Below, piece after piece: positions 44,311 to 57,839 of a stretch of 64,000 nucleotides of DNA. Numbering within the stretch: the stretch's first letter is position 1; every line of letters begins with the position of its first letter. Below the pieces are notes generated by a model. It had not been told where the DNA came from, did not search any database, and saw nothing but the letters and a program-made list of their open reading frames with translations. The stretch is from Capitulum mitella (Eukaryota; Arthropoda; Thecostraca; Pollicipedomorpha; Pollicipedidae), in NCBI GenBank assembly GCA_030062745.1, contig CP099843.1, positions 4,899,001-4,963,000 on the forward strand. Reading direction: 5' to 3'. Position numbers and translations under genes: made by a program.

Positions 44311-45215
44311 GCGGGAAAATATAGCTTCCTATATTTGATATCTTTGAGATATTTTTTATTTCCTTTTCTGTTTAGTTTTAAGCATGTTTTTATTTTTCAT
44401 TTTTATTAATTAAACATCTTTTCATTTTTCCATATCATTTTTTATTAAAATTGCATGTCTTAATATTTTACTTATATTTCCGGTTCATTCTATATCTATA
44501 CTTTTGGATCATTTCACTGCTACATTGGATTGCCATTTCAGCTTTTTCCTTTATTAAATTCCCACTAACATAATGTATCTATTGCATTCTGTTCCCCTAT
44601 CTTGTTAATTATCTATTCAGTTTCATTAGGAAACATGTAAGTTAATGGTCTTATATATCGATACCACCCAGTGAACAGGACTGAGCATTACAACCCATCT
44701 CTACTTTTGACGGGACAACAACATAAATGGCGTCTCAGACGGCAGGAAGGAGTGAGCGGTGCATTATTGAAATGCTGTTTCCATGGAAATTACAATCTTT
44801 ACATGTCGGGAATGACTTTTTCACGTAACAAGACTACTTTTTCTGCGTTGTAAGTATAGTTTTTCCTCAATATCGTAATCTTCAGGCAGCCGGTGCGAGA
44901 TGGACCGGTGACCGCAAATGTATGTGAAAATAAGATTCGTATCGGAAAGGGATCGAATCTTACAAGGTTCGTATCGGGAAAGGTTGGTTCCAGGATTTAG
45001 CCGAAGGCGTGGTAGTAAAAGATACTAGAGGCCGCAGAACGGTAATGGGTGCAATCGGACTTGGCTCGGACCAGCAAAGGGTTAGGTTAAGGACCAGCAA
45101 AGGTTAGGTTAGGTTATGCTAGGTTACAGTTTTAGGGTTGTCCCTTTCCTGATATTAACCCCTTCGGGTACGAAGCTTAAATTTACAAACCTCTCATGAA
45201 AAACAACAGGCGCAG
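44311..45215. other. Anonymous AT-rich stretch
   Basis: No gene seen. Contains the second copy of the block that precedes the TTAGG tract (45019-45066). Confidence 0.4.
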
Positions 45216-45216
45216 T

Positions 45217-45370
45217 CAAAGGGGGACCGACGTGGCCCGGGTCCCATCCCCTGAGGCCATCATTTTTTTTTAGAAAACCATTGCATGTCATCTTCCTGTC
45301 AGACGGTTTTTGTATGACTTCAGTCCACACTGGGCCCTCCTGTGGAAACTCCTGGCTTCGCCCTTGTTAA
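45217..45370 (+). repeat. Interspersed repeat family R2, copy 1
   Basis: Shares AGTCAAA-GGGG, GAAAACCA(C/T)TGCA, TGTCATCTTCC, GACGGTTTTTGTATGA and TTCAGT words in the same order as 52622-52785, same orientation. Unclassified. Confidence 0.65.
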
Positions 45371-46675
45371 GAACCTTCATTACGAAGCTTTCCTCATACG
45401 AACCGTTTACGTACAAATCTTTTACAGTATGAACCTTGCCAGCACGTGATCCATAACTAACACACTTCGCACGACTTAACCTCCATTGGACAGCACCAAG
45501 TCGTTGGCATCCTTTTATCGGAGTGAACCTTTAAGCATCGTATGCCGCGCCTTCGGCGCGGCGTTGCGCCCACTGCGCAACATCACGTCTCATGAACGCC
45601 CCCGCAATCAGTGAAAGGTAGCGGAATACCAATCATGTTAGTGCAGTAAACGAGTCTATAACCGTCGTAGTTTCATGGCCACCGTTCGTAGCGTTACTGT
45701 CGCAGGTGACTAGCTATTAGGGTGAGTTGACGCCTGGCCAACCGTCCTTTCTATCGCCCAGTCCATGCTATAGGTTCTTCGTTGCTTACTCGCATCTGTG
45801 TCACATTTCACATGCCATCATGATGTGGTTTTGCTTAAAATGTCATTCATGCTGTCATTAGCACTGCAGTGTTTGGTGTAAATACTGCTTCACTCACCAA
45901 AACAGGCATTATAGTATGACTGCATGACAGCACCTTAAAAACATGGTGTGGATGGTTTTGAGAAAACTTCCATCATTGTATTTTGGTCCATTGCATTGCC
46001 TACCAGTCAGTTACATGCCATCATGCATCTAAAACACAGGAAAAGGAACATATATTGCAATTCAGTTTCAGTTAATTGTAAAGTAATTCAGAGAATCAGG
46101 CTCTGCATCTCCAGGTCATTATAAACAGTCAGCTGGCTGACATCTAACAGGACACAAAGCACTCTGTGCCTTTAGCCAAATTGGTTATGCATTCTAACCC
46201 AGATAAACATCCTTTACATCCAGCTCTAACTCAGATAAACATCTAACACAGGTAAACAAATAACTATTCATAAACATCCTTGCCATCTGAAAGTGTATTC
46301 TCAGTGAGTGCTCATACCTGGTTTGTAGGTATGGTTGACACTGAGTCTGTAGGTGCAAGATTATGTGCCAAAACAGCTTTAAAAAGGTTGGAAGTACTGT
46401 TTATTCCAAAGAGGGTCACTAGGCTGGTTTATGAGGTCTTGAGGCATGTTTTTTAGGGACATTGAAAATGTCATTGGGTGACAAAAAACTCATAGCAGAA
46501 TGAGGCTGCACTAAATAGTGACAGGCTACATGGTGCATCACCGCAGATGATTCATGTAAAGTGATCATTCTGATTGAACTTCCACACCCACAAGAATCCC
46601 AAAATGGATGCTTGTGGGCTGCAAACAGTGAGGCAACTCTGCCCATCGAACTCCAGCAAGGTTGTGCTTTGGGTT
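45371..46675. other. Anonymous, CpG-poor stretch
   Basis: No gene, RNA or clear repeat seen apart from scattered simple words. Confidence 0.35.
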
Positions 46676-47878
46676 TTAATCCTATTCCTGGTGGGGGGAG
46701 CTGAATTCTCCCCCCCTCAGGTTTTTTGCTCACCAATGCCAGGGTTTTTGACGCAGCCTCATGAAACTTTGTGACTTCTAGCTATTCTTTCTTCGTGCCA
46801 ACAAAATTTCAGAATTCTATTTTGCTCAGGGGCAGAGCCAGGCAATGTTTTTGGGAGGCACCAAAGCCCATTTTTGGTCCTGTTGAGGGTACAGGGAAAA
46901 TGACTGGCAAAAATAGCATTTTTAAGATAAAATTTAAACTTTATTTGGATGTATAGCAAAATAGTTGGGCAATGTGCAAATACAATTTTGTTCATGTGAG
47001 GTTACTTTACAAGATCAAGTCAAGGTCAAAAATAAAAATTTGTTTTTGTAGTAGTAATTTTGGCACTATTTTCTCAAATGCCAAACCGGGAATATGTATC
47101 ACGTGGAAGGTTGCCCTCTACTTGTATATCAAGCTTCAGCTTGATATCAGGTCAGGTCATGGAGCTATGACCTAAAATGTCAGTGTGCGTACCCTATATC
47201 ATAAGAGCCATAAAATGGAATTTTTGAAATAGAGTGAATTTAGATGATCGAAAATGTTTAAAGTTAATATTAAATGCGCACAAAATCATTTCAGGTGATT
47301 CCAAGTTTACTGGAGGTCATTTAAGATCAAAGGTCAGAAGCTGATCTGAAGCATATGTGACAGTGGCAGTTTCCCATTTCTCATGTCCCTGGCACCGCCT
47401 TTGTTAACGCTATATGAACATTGTAATACGATTTGTACTCCCTTAGCATAACATGACTACCAGAACCCAAAAATGCACTTTTACCCCTTTTGTTCATTTA
47501 GCTGTTGAAAAACTAATCCTTGTATTTTTGTAACCCTGTGAACACCTATGATTTCTTCTAAATTCCAGATGTGTGTAGCAATTGTAAAAGCCCCATCCAT
47601 GATCTCTTGATTCATGCCAATTTCATTGAAATTGGTCTATAAACAACAGAATTATAAGAAGTCAAAAGTTCCCCCATTTTGATATTTTTGCCCCCTGTAT
47701 CCACCCCTTTAAGAATTTTGAAAGATTCCGTTTTTAAAAGTGCAGCTTACGTTATGGCGAATCGATTGCCGTTTGTTTCGATGAAATTGGATGAGTAGTT
47801 CTCGAGATCTCAGGGAGGGCCGAATCCCCCCTGCCGGGAATCGGCCATACGGTGTAGTCCTCCGGGAATAGGGTTAAT
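46676..47878. mobile_element. 1.2 kb non-autonomous element with short TIRs, copy B (inverted)
   Basis: Starts TTAATCCTATTCCTGG and ends CCGGGAATAGGGTTAAT. It aligns along its whole length with the reverse complement of 18072-19283 (for example CTCAGGGGCAGAGCCAGGCA, GATATCAGGTCAGGTCA, CGATTGCCGTTTGTTTCGAT). No ORF. Confidence 0.8.
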
Positions 47879-48807
47879 GAGCACTCAGGGCCTGTCAGAA
47901 TTGCATATTCTTACACAGAAGCTTACTTTTGACACAGAGAACCATATCTTTGAGAGCTTTAATGAGCCCTTTGTGACAGCGATCAGAAATGCTGCCAATA
48001 CCGGGTCTGTTCCTCAGAAAAAATGGTGCCTGTGAGGGCTAACTTTGATCTTCATGCATGATGCAGCACTGGCTCACACTGAAACAAAGCCAAATGCAGT
48101 GTGAGGACAGTCTCCCACAGTTTGGAGGATTGCCACTTTGCAAATCCTCAGACATAGCAGTAGGGGATCATTCAGCAGCAAAGAATCCCCGCATTCGATT
48201 CTCCACATGGGTCTTAAAAGCTCGCAAGGTGGCTCGAACTTTGCATGAGCAGATTTCTTTTTGTCGGTGTTAGACAAGCTATAGTCGGCATGGCAGAAAT
48301 GGTGTCAGAATGTCTGACATTTAATGTTGCATATACATGCTATACTATGCAATGCCCATTATACGTCAAACTTCATTATTTTATTAGTATCTGTGGACTA
48401 AGAATGAACATTTTGGGCCACCCTATAGTATTGCCCAGTGGGTCAGTTGGAAACAGGCTAGGACAGAGGAGGATTGTTTGGGTAAATTCCCAGGTACATG
48501 TACCTAAAAATTTGACATTTCTCATGCTCATAACCTAGCTTTTCCTGGTAACTGATAGCTGTATTTGCAGTATGCAACAGTACTCGTATGCTGTTAGGGT
48601 TATCCTGTAAAGTACAAAACTCATTTTTACTTGATTTTTACTCTCCCTCCTGTAGTGCCTCTCCAAGCATGGTGCTCATCTCTGAATGAGTAGCATAATG
48701 CCGACCGCAGTCCTCTCCTCCCTCCCAGCCTGTTACATGATTTATTGAAGACTCCTAATGTAATACATTGTCACCTTGAAGGCTCACTGGTAATCTTTCT
48801 CCTGCAG

Positions 48808-49962
48808 ATATGAGAAGGGCGATTTGCAGAAGAAGTACTGCATTGCAATGCCTGATAGGGGCAGGGTTGTTTCAGCAGATTCTCAGAGAAGATGGCATCA
48901 CAGGCATGGTCCTAATTCTGCCTGTCCAATTTGTCTGGCTGTCCCGAGCCATGCTGTTGAGACCAACTGTGCCCATGTATTTTGCGCCGATTGCCTTTTC
49001 GCTTACCGTGATCATGGCAGCCCAATTTTTCCAATGAAATGTCCGATCTGCCGCCAACGGGTAAGTGCGTCCAACAGCTCTTTGTATTGGACTCTTTTGG
49101 GTCAGACAGATGAACTGCTTGAAAAGGACTTTGTATCACCACCACAAGTGCGAAAATATTTTTTTTGCAGTACCCAGGGCTACTTACAGGTCCACGGTCA
49201 TGCCATTCTGCGTCAATGACTTCTTCACCCCCCGAAAGTCGCACACCCTTAAATACGATGCAAATGGTGACGTTTTCCACAGGTGACGCTGCTGTTTGCG
49301 TGCTTCACGGACGCCGAGGTGAACTGTGCCGAACTGGAGGGCGCCGAGGCGCGCCTCAGGGCGAGGCAGCAGGTCGCCGCCTACAACCGCCGCTTCTCCG
49401 GGCAGCCCCGCAAGGCGAGCAGCCCTCAGCTCCGGACCTGCAGTTTACCCCGCGGCCCTGAGCGCTTGAACATCGGTGAACCGTGACGAAATGGTGGTGC
49501 GGAGTTCACGTTGTTTTCGCTGCGGACTAGGCCGAGGGATAAAGCATGAGGAGGTGTAGATGTGGCCCCCTTGAACCCCGTCTTTTTGTGACTGCTGTTA
49601 TCGTGTGATGTTAGCGAATACCTGTGAAATCGTTTGGAACGCCAATGTACGGATTTACGGTGCCACACGTTTTCTTGATACTGCTTTCTCCGTTCCAGTG
49701 GCTGGAGTACATTCGTGATCTGCCTTGCCTTCTTCGTCACCTCTGGTTGGAGTTCATCAGCGAAGGCGGTTTGCTTCTTATGTTCCGTATTCGTGTGGTC
49801 TTCTGCTTCGTCGTCGCCGTGGTGTACCTGCTGTCACCGCTCGATATCGTACCGGAGGCAGTCTTCGGCTGGCTGGGCCTGTTTGATGACGTGTTTATCG
49901 TCGTGCTGATAACGCTGTACGTCAGTATTATTTATAGGCGGTACGTGGCGGCAAGGGACTGA
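48808..49962 (+). CDS. RNF170: RNF170-type ER membrane RING E3 ubiquitin ligase, 5' partial
   Basis: Exons 48808-49060, 49283-49414 and 49699-49962 encode 215 residues (human RNF170 has 258). The RING finger reads CPICL, ETNCAHVFCADCL, KCPICRQR (C3HC4). After it come VTLLF, YNRRFSGQPR and DLPCLLRHLW, then two hydrophobic segments with the DUF1232-like YLLSPLDIVPEAVFGWLG between them; this is the human RNF170 layout. The family acts at the ER membrane and ubiquitinates activated IP3 receptors. The second intron has no usable GT donor: AAG followed by GCGAGC at 49415 keeps the frame and the same linker length as the human protein, so a GC-AG intron is inferred. The N-terminal exon(s) with the first membrane segment were not found. 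Confidence 0.9.
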
Positions 49963-50733
49963 ATATTCCCCGCTGGGGATCGGTTTTGAGGCTGGGCTGA
50001 AGGCGCCGAAGTCCTGTCGGACAGCTGTATTGACCGTTCTTGTGATGGAGCTCCAGTAAAACTCGGGAATGAAGGCGTAGTATGTCGTCGGAATGTTGAC
50101 CGCTTGCTCTTTACAAGCTGTCATCGCCCGGGGTTGCCTTTTCATAGTTCATCCCGGAAGCGGAATTGTTTAGTTTGTCCTACTTTGCAGCTGTTGTTTT
50201 TTGCCTCTTATAACTGCGGCGTAGCGAAATGTGAAACCCAGTCTAGTCACTTTCATTGGTGGACTTACGCATCACCAGCGTCAAGACTTGCTTACCAGCC
50301 ATTGCCGACGTCTAATGTGATGTACGCTTTATTGGTTTCGGATGAGTAGTCGCGAGGTGAGCACTGGGTATGTCCCTACTCTAGTCGAATTATCAGAGTT
50401 TGGCCTCAGACCCCGGATGCATGGATTTGTGATGATATGACCTGATTTGGCTGTGACCGACAGACCGCGGACATACTGACGAGGCCGGCAATAACGACCG
50501 TGGGGATGTGGACCGGCAAAAGTGAAGTGTATGAGTAACAAATACGTGTTCCCAAAAATGTATGCGTTGGAGAAAAGAGATGCTTCTGAAGTCGGCAACC
50601 CTTTGACAGGTATTGCATGTTGTCATTAGCTCGGGTGCAGACACTGGTCTGAGGACCGTTTGGAGGCAGCAACATAGCTCAGGATATTTTTGTTTCATCA
50701 ATCGCGCTGTGATTTTCGTTGGAGAAGGAACGA

Positions 50734-50739
50734 AATAAA
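50734..50739 (+). terminator. Possible polyadenylation signal of RNF170
   Basis: AATAAA about 770 bases after the stop at 49962; the first clear canonical signal downstream. Confidence 0.4.
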
Positions 50740-52621
50740 ATACCTTTCACATCTTTCGGCAACGTAGTTTTAAGGCACGGCTGTGTGGTAGGACATTAAA
50801 AACAAATTTAATCAGTCGAGAAGGATTGGTCTTCTGGTTTGTTAACCATCGGTATAACGAGCGCAACGCAGAGATTTCATTTCGCTAGTCGAGGCTGAAC
50901 CTAAGTCGGATTCAACTGGTAATGAAAGAGATGGCTGTCCGAGGATGTCATTCATCTGCTGCTTAATCTCAAAAAGAAAAGTCTGGCCACTGAGGCCGAG
51001 AACGCTTCGCAGGGAAATAGAACAAGGTTAATCAGTGGACATTGCATTCAAGACTCGTTCCATGTATCTGAACGCGGGCGCTGAGCTGAGGGCCCAGTAA
51101 CCTGGCCTCCCCCAAAGGTGGCAACGGATTTAGCCCTCTTTATTTTGAACGGCGACAATTTTTACCCTTTTTTTTCGGTTGTCGTCTATCAAATAAACTA
51201 TGATTCCTTGTTAGAACAGCCAGGAAATGCCGGCGAAGAGGCAGCAAAATCACCTTTGGAGGGCTAAGATCTGCATTGGGGTATGCATTGCATTGCATTG
51301 CATATGGCCCCCGCATAAGAACACAAAGCACCACCCCTGTACCCGTCATATAATGGACTCTGCTCTTGCCGCCCGGTTGCCGAGCCCATGGCCGCAGCCG
51401 GCTGTGCGGGGGCGCGGCACGAAGAGCCGGAGGCGTCGCGCGCCAGTGACCACCGGGGGCCGGCCCCATGCGCGCGGACCCGCCTCCTTCCCCCGGAGGC
51501 GGTCATGCGTGCCAATGGGCGCGAGGACGTATTCATGACTGGTCCAGCTACGGCAGACTCCGATTCGGATTTCGACGACCACTAGCTGTAGGTAAACCTT
51601 CCGTATTACACGTGGACGACTACCCAGCCACCGTGACTGCGTCCTGGCTTCCGTGGTTTGAGGATTCCGATGTGATTTGCCATGGGCCCGCGAATTATCG
51701 ATGACAGCCTGCGTGCGCTCCCATGCACTCGTGCTTTGGAAATTTGTAGAGCAGGACCAGCAATGATGCTGGTTCTGCTCTTCGTCTTTTTGTGAAGGTG
51801 CGGCACCTTACAGAAAAACTACGGTAAATATAAAGACCGGATTCACATGCATGAGACAATCATAGGGGGCGTAGAAGAAGCGACATCGAGCGAAGAAGGG
51901 ACGTGGATAGCATGAAACAAAGAGAAGAACCACAAGCCATAAGAGATGAATGGCCAGGTCAAGACTATGAGAATTGCCGATCAGAGCGCATGAAAAGGGA
52001 GAGGGGCGGCTGGCTTCACCGCCAAATTAGGAAGTGTGGGCCACGGATGCCAGATGCCAGTTGACAACTGAGGCCTCAGTAGGCAGCGGGTTAACAGGAG
52101 CCGCCACCTCTGCAGGACGCTTGTCGGGCCCACGAGGTGGGGTCCGGGAATGAGCCAAACCTGCCCGCCACCGCGGTTCGCGCAAAAGGAGTCGCCATCT
52201 TTCGGTAGAAAGACCAAGCACCAGTAGGCCGCGGACTCACAGGACAGCGTTACATTTGAGGCAGACCTGAAGAGACGGAACTTGGACGACACTGTCAACG
52301 ACAGAAATTAAACCAGAGCAGGAGCGTCGGAACCTCTGTGGAGATGGGGAGGGAAACATGATTTGAACACGTCTCTTTCCATGCACCGCGATAGGGGCAA
52401 TGCTGATTGTTGCGCAAAGTCGAGGGGAGGGCAGCTGCATTCCCTCCCTGCACCCCGGTTCTTTCGCCTCTGAGCCGGAGAGTAAACTGACCTCAGCCGC
52501 CACAGAGAAGCAGAGTTCCTACGCGCTGCCATGTATGTTCTCCATGAATAACCACCATACAAGGAAGTTGGGAGTCAGGAATGCACCTTGATGTGTATTC
52601 TGGGTTTGGAACCAGAGGAGC
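50740..52621. other. Intergenic region after RNF170
   Basis: Contains a small GC-rich patch (51360-51520), a (GCATT)n run at 51283-51303 and no supported gene. Confidence 0.4.
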
Positions 52622-52785
52622 AGTCAAAAGGGGAGGGGGAGGGGTCCGAGGACCCAGACCTGTAGTTTTCGCGAAAACCACTGCACATCGTCTTCCCGGC
52701 AGGCGGTTTTCGTACGATTTCAGTTCACCCTGAGCTCCGGTCCCCCTCCACCCTTAGTAAAACCTTGTCTGCGCCCCTGGTCGGA
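52622..52785 (+). repeat. Interspersed repeat family R2, copy 2
   Basis: Same order of words as 45217-45370 and same orientation; ends with the GTCTGCGCCCCTGG border seen in other repeats here. Confidence 0.65.
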
Positions 52786-55700
52786 ACCGGAACGTCCATC
52801 CATAACAATCGTAAAGATTAAAAGGAATGGCTAACCTGTCACCTGTTATGTTCTATTACAGTTCATTCTTCCGAATAACGTGTAAAGAAAACACCAATGT
52901 CGATGATGTCATCGAACTGACGATAAAGCAGCTGCTTGTCTGCGTTTTAATATCAGATGCTGCTTTTGTAGCAGCTGCGGCATGTTTGTTACATATCATC
53001 GATTACCTATAGCAGACTCGTCGCTCTGCAGAGGTTCTCTACATGTATTGGATCGGGGCGTGGTGGAGCACAAGATAGCCAGAGTATGGGAAGAACCTAT
53101 CGATAGTCGGGGGTTTTGTGAGTCTCTTCCAACCTGTCAGTTGTCCGTGATTCCCATACTCGTACATGTTTAAGGACTGTATATCCGAATGGTCAAAGGC
53201 GGAAGGCCGGTGATAATGGAGACGACTTTTTCCATTATTTTGCATTGAATATGGAATGCTGAATGACATTGGTATTGACATTCCATGAATCCCAACTGCA
53301 ATTGTCTTCCCTTCTGTGTAAACTGTATGAAATTAGTGGGCCCCACATGGGATGTGGCAATATTAAAGGGTATGCAAAATGCCAGTTGGTGCATTTTCTA
53401 CAGTTAAAATTATTTTTGCAGTACATATGTACCAGACAGTGAAGTAAGCACATAAAATGTCAGAGATAACCAGCAGCAGTGTTTCTGTTTAGGTTGTGAG
53501 GTACTGGGTGCAACTGCCTATGGACTTTGTCAAATATGGCAGTGGGAGAAAAAGGAGCAATTCTTGAAATAGTATTACAGTGCATGTCACAGGACACAAG
53601 CAAATCATGCTTTGTTTGGACATGGCACCCTGCTTCATTCCAGGGCGACAGCTGTGCAGCTGTCAAATCAGCTTAGCCTAGTTTTGCATCATATTTGGCC
53701 CAGGGAAGTGTGTAGAATGTTGTGTAGAACAGCTCTGGTGATATTTGCTTTATGTCACATTGATAGTAAAAGTTTGTGGTAAAATGAGCATTAATTGTAA
53801 TAACCTAACCTAATCTAAGCTAACCATCTTAACTTATCTGACTATGAATCTCACTATTACCACCACTGCAGTGCCAAATCAGCAGTTTCGTTTTTCCTTC
53901 ATTTTGCTAATCTCTCTATGAGGCATTGCTATCATGTCATGATGCATCCACCACATCCTGATTGTTTACATTGCAACAAAACCTCTGATTTCCAGTGCCC
54001 AAAGCCAGAATGCATGCTAATTTTAATCTGAGCACTGGGAACATGGATAAATCAACTTTTGATATATGGGCTGATAGAGGGTAAGACTCCAAATATTGTC
54101 AGAGATTTATCAAAGTCAGACTGGGAAAGGAAGAGATAAGGTGTGGCATTGCAGAGTAGTGCACTTTTGGCCTTAATGGATATCTGCATTGATGTGGTTT
54201 GGACAGTATGCTGGTACTAAAGATGCAGTTGCTTAAAAAACATTTCTTTAGTGCTAAGAAAACAGTAAATGATGTAAATAGTAATTTATTTTTTTGGTCC
54301 TCAGGGATTCCAAACCATGCTTTTGGGAGGGGCAGGGGGCTGAAGGGCCAAAAATGAACTGGGCCAAGCCACTGCCTCAGCCCTTGGTGCATCTGCCCCT
54401 GCATGGATGCCAGACCCTGAAATGAGTTTCCAGCTGCTGGTGCAAACACCAAACATCAAACTACAAATACTGTAGAAGTCAGGCCAGTGGAATGACAACA
54501 ACTCTTGCAAGGAACACTGGGTCCTTGACACAAGCCCCAGGTCCTGTTTCTAACAAAATGAGCACCAGGCCCCTGGCACATCCACCAGGTCTCTGACACA
54601 ACCATTGCATCCTGCTGACACATGGACTTTTTCTTGGCCATTGTTAGAAAAACTGTCATTTTCTGATGCTTGGAGCACTAAAAATTTTTCCTCCAGGAAA
54701 AATTATGTATTCTTATATGGTCATTTGCCCCCTCCCCCACCCCAAGAGACATGGGTATTCCTGCTCAACCAGAGTTTGAAGTTGCCCAGTGTTCCCACTC
54801 CTCAGTTGATGATACACTCTTGGTACACTCCATACTTGGCTGCTGAAGTACACTCTGAACCCATGGCCAGCCACCTTCCACCCCCTCTGCCAGGTCAGTG
54901 ACTCCACTGACCTACCATGTAGACCCAAGAAACTAGTTTGCCTCCCCTCTAAATGGAGCTGCTTTATCTGTCCCTGCTGGCTGCATTTGCTTGCAAAGTA
55001 CCTACTTAGTCCATGTTTCTCACAAATGCATGATGTTTTATACTCCAAAACAGAATCCATACTCTGACACCAGAAAGAAAAACCAGGTTTCCAACTCTGC
55101 TCTTGGTACAAACATTTTTCCCCTGACATTAATGCTGGATCCCTGAAACAAACATTAGGCCATTAGGATCACAGAAGGGGGAACCTGAAATTAGCACCAT
55201 GCTCCAAGTACTGCATAAAGCAGGCCCCTAGTGTTCCCAGCACCTGGGCCATGGCAGGCTTTTGGGCCACTGACATGTACATTGAGGGGGCTATCATTGT
55301 TGGTGCTCAGACCCTGGCATGAACACCTAGCCCCTATTGCAATGAGCATTTGGCCTGTAGCACATACACTGGGGCTGCACTCCGAGCAATGGACCCTAGC
55401 ACCATGGACAGTAGGTCCTCGGTACAGACAAAGGCCTCTGGTGTGCAGATCATGAGGAACTGGCACACTGCTTGTGTTTGTCAGATCTTTTGGCTTTTCC
55501 AAGTTATTCCTTATTTCTCAATTTTAATAAGATAGATCTTGGCACTGTGCCCCTCTAAAAAAAAAAAACTGGGAGGAGCGTGTGTTCCCTGCCCACCCTT
55601 GGCTATGCTACTGTATCCAGCTCAAAGAAATAATTAGCATGTTGATAATCAATCAGTCTCAGGCCAGACTAGATGCCAACAATGCTAATACCAGAAACAG

Positions 55701-57839
55701 TACCTGACCAGGATTAAGAATGGGTCTGAATGTTAACATTGTCATCAGTGAGACTGGCCACCATGGGCCTGGTGAGTGGTCAGAATTTTGACAGCAGTAA
55801 GGTAAGGTAAGTAAATTGAGCTTGGTTTCAAACCATGTTTTGCTGCTGAGTGAAGAGACTTGTAGTTTGTATTATACTATGTATGCATAATTATTAAAGA
55901 TAGGAGAAACAAAGGGTGGATTCAGAACACTGGATCTAACAGAAAATTTCTAATTTGACATCACAAGTGCCATCTGAAGTGCTGTTTGTGGTCCTCAGAA
56001 TCCGGTAGGTTTTCCGCACTGCTTAAGCCGGATTTATTAACAAAGTTGTTGACAAACACCATTAATATACACTTGTTACATTTCATTTTTATAAGAAACT
56101 GTGGGGTAGCACAGCTGATGTAAGTCACAAGCAAAGTGAAACAGAGAAAATGCCTGAAATTGATAGCATGGTATTGCCAGTGGCAGTCGTCAAAAACACA
56201 GCTAAAAAAATGTTATGATTACAGCTTAATTGGGTTCATTTATAATGGAACCAGTGCTATCCCAGACCTTAACTGACATGAAGCGTCTGAGCATTTCACG
56301 TTAAAAGCCACTGCATTCTTTGCACCGTAACCCATTTTTATAAAACATGGTCATGTTTGGGTGCAAATGAGCACAGTGTAAACATTTTACATCTTGCACA
56401 CAGCACAAACACATGGTGTCCTAGTGTGACCAGGCGTGGTGTGTGAGCCAGGGGGGCCAAGTCGCACGATCGCAGGGAAGGGCCGCGGAATGCAGTTCTG
56501 CCATCTCTGGCAGCGCTGCGACCCCAGACACCCGGTCTTGCTATGAGGTACCGATGACAGGTCCCTGCACTGGAGCGAACGATGGCACGGCGTAGTTGAG
56601 ATACCATCGTTCGTACCTGACGGCGCCCGTACCACTGAAGTGTTCTACAGAGTGTAGCTGCGTTAAGACCTCTGACGTTAAAAGACACAGACCTATGCAT
56701 GTCTCAGCAACTCGTGTAAAGACCTTGACTTATCCGAGCAGTCCTGGATTTGATAAATTGGCGTGTCAGTGGATTGACTTAACGTGGCGGTGCTAGATTA
56801 TTATGCCTTAGTGGACATGCAAGGCTCATAAACGTTAATTGCATTTTCTGCATATTAGCGCATTCATGGCATGCATGTCTTATCGGTTATATGCGATAAT
56901 TCATTGCCTGCAAAATGAAACTCAGCCCGCCATAGTCTGTGGTGACTGAGATTGAGGATGCCATTGATTGAGAGGGACAAGTATCGTACCCTCAGGATAT
57001 GTCATAAACCTCGGAACAGATTTCGCATGAATTGACAATGAGACTGGCATCCATTCTTCAGTAGTCGTGATGTAGTAAACCAGCGGTAGTGGTGAGCGAC
57101 CAACATGGCTGGTAGGTCTGATTATTGTGTGGTTTAGACGAGCTGTAGCAAATGTGTGAACTGTAGAGGGTGGCATTATGAGGATGCATCACAGAATCAA
57201 CGTACAGCAGTTTTCCTTGCGTCACGGACTGACAAAACTGCTCACTGTTCGGGGCTACGATGGTTTTTCTTTGGGGACGCGCCCAACAAGTGATGCGTAG
57301 CGTGAACCTTGTTGCACCGACACTTCCGGGAAATTCGTGGAAACTCGGTGTCACTGTTTCTTGACGGAACTTAACGACTGACGCAAGAGCGGTACGCCGT
57401 CTGAACGCCGCTCGTGGGACGTTGTTTTCTGTAGGCCTTGCCAAAGCACTTCATGAATCAGATTTGATTATCGACGGTTAGGCCAAATCAGATACTGTAA
57501 ATAGGACGTTCTGTTTAACTTCCCCGTGGATGGTAATAATGCAGAACCAAAGAACGCTGTACTCTGGTTTCCAGTAGAGTTTTGTAGATGAGGAAGAGAT
57601 ACAAGATTTTGTGAAAGCATCGAATGAAACGAAAAAGTTGTCGCAGCGGGTTTTGTAAGGCAATTCATGTAACGCCAGGTTAATGAATCGTACTTATGAT
57701 GCCGTCTCTGAATCTGGGGACCAAATCTGTTGTAACCCAAAAGGCGAAATATAGGACAGTGACGCCGCAACTGCGGTGCAGCTCGGCCACTCGCGGCGCG
57801 TTGTCCTGTCACGTTTTGGAACGGGCCGTCCTTTTCCAG
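52786..57839. other. Long gene-poor region
   Basis: 53.2-56.3 kb is almost free of CpG and looks like old repeat DNA; a short degenerate TTAGG-like patch in reverse (TAACCTAACCTAATC) is near 53800-53830. From 56.4 kb CpG returns. No coding exon is supported; the minus-strand ORFs at 56338-56700 and 57058-57444 match no family I know. Confidence 0.4.
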
